Of a DNA stretch of 64,000 nucleotides, positions 63,751 to 64,000 are shown piece by piece. Under the pieces are notes generated by a model. It searched no databases. It was given only the letters and a program-made list of their open reading frames with translations, and was not told the origin of the DNA. Each line of letters opens with the position of its first letter. Within the stretch, counting starts at the first letter, position 1. The position numbers and the translations under genes were made by a program. Source of the stretch: Winogradskyella algicola (GTDB taxonomy: Bacteria; Bacteroidota; Bacteroidia; Flavobacteriales; Flavobacteriaceae). The stretch covers positions 558,001 through 622,000 of the forward strand of contig NZ_SZQF01000001.1 in the NCBI RefSeq assembly GCF_005869935.1, in the 5' to 3' direction.

Positions 63751-64000
63751 ATGTTCAAATATTTAAAAAATGATTTGCCAGCGAGTATTGTAGTGTTTTT
63801 TGTAGCATTACCCTTGTGTTTAGGAATTGCTGTAGCAAGTGATGCACCACCTTTTGCAGGATTAATTGCAGGTATTATTGGTGGTATAGTAGTAGGCTTA
63901 ATATCAGGTTCTGAGGTTGGTGTTAGTGGTCCTGCTGCTGGCTTAGCAGCGATTGTACTGGCAGCCATTGCATCTTTAGGTTATGAAGCCTTTTTAGTAG
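63751..64000 (+). CDS. SulP-family anion transporter, N-terminal part (3' end outside window)
   Basis: The first 83 codons of a SulP (SLC26-type) membrane transporter. The opening [20 protein letters not shown], the first-helix motif [19 protein letters not shown], and [18 protein letters not shown] are hallmarks of SulP proteins that carry sulfate or bicarbonate; the BicA-like bicarbonate/sodium members are most similar in pattern, but the substrate cannot be set from this fragment. The frame continues past the window edge. Confidence 0.85.
   Translation, partial: MFKYLKNDLPASIVVFFVALPLCLGIAVASDAPPFAGLIAGIIGGIVVGLISGSEVGVSGPAAGLAAIVLAAIASLGYEAFLV

Overview
The window is AT-rich chromosomal DNA from a marine-type member of the Flavobacteriaceae (Bacteroidota). 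This is inferred from Bacteroidota-style promoters (TTG then TAnnTTTG), a type IX secretion substrate, DUF6090 proteins, a TonB-receptor/DUF5689 pair, a Bat operon, a b-type single-peptide SdhC and ribosomal protein L21 with a helix-hairpin-helix tail. No rRNA, tRNA, CRISPR array, insertion sequence or prophage was seen.

Layout. 1-0.85 kb: 3' end of a monofunctional aspartokinase. 0.85-3.85 kb: accessory block with a frameshifted small gene, a divergent XRE regulator, a large protein combining a PD-(D/E)XK-like nuclease domain with a DUF2075 ATPase, and a convergent Nudix hydrolase. 3.9-9.8 kb: lipoprotein, Xaa-Pro aminopeptidase, a repeat-rich spacer, a secreted Asp-box propeller and a lipoprotein. 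9.9-13.8 kb: succinate dehydrogenase operon (sdhC-sdhA-small membrane protein-sdhB). 13.9-20.4 kb: membrane MutS-like ATPase, rplU-rpmA, and a pair of M16 peptidases (one zinc-active, one without the zinc site). 20.5-28.6 kb: DMT transporter, heavy-metal-binding lipoprotein, TonB receptor with DUF5689 lipoprotein, secreted endonuclease-like protein and small membrane proteins. 28.9-40.7 kb: pbpC and an alpha-2-macroglobulin gene, separated by a T9SS type B substrate, a repeat-invaded monooxygenase-like gene and an SH3 protein. 41-44.1 kb: four tandem DUF6090 paralogues. 44.2-53.9 kb: isoaspartyl peptidase, ALDH7-type dehydrogenase, DUF1800/DUF1501 pair, AlbA_2 protein, SDR, aldo/keto reductase and lipoproteins. 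54-63.7 kb: MoxR-DUF58-BatA/B/C/D/E operon. The window ends in the start of a SulP anion transporter.

The most interesting locus is 1,160-3,860. The XRE regulator resembles restriction-modification controller (C) proteins. Its promoter contains two mirror-image ATAC-N5-GTAT operator sites, one of them between the -33 and -7 elements. The predicted transcription start falls almost on the ATG, so the mRNA is probably leaderless. The controlled gene, which abuts the regulator with no gap, is a nuclease/ATPase fusion and no methyltransferase is present. This is a candidate defence module with C-protein-like control, inferred from sequence only.

A second theme is dispersed intergenic repeats. At least four families of short palindromic elements recur between genes (5.4-6.1, 15.65, 28.7, 33.3-35.15, 41.0 and 51.55 kb). 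Two of them have been absorbed into the coding region of the gene at 33,471-33,842.
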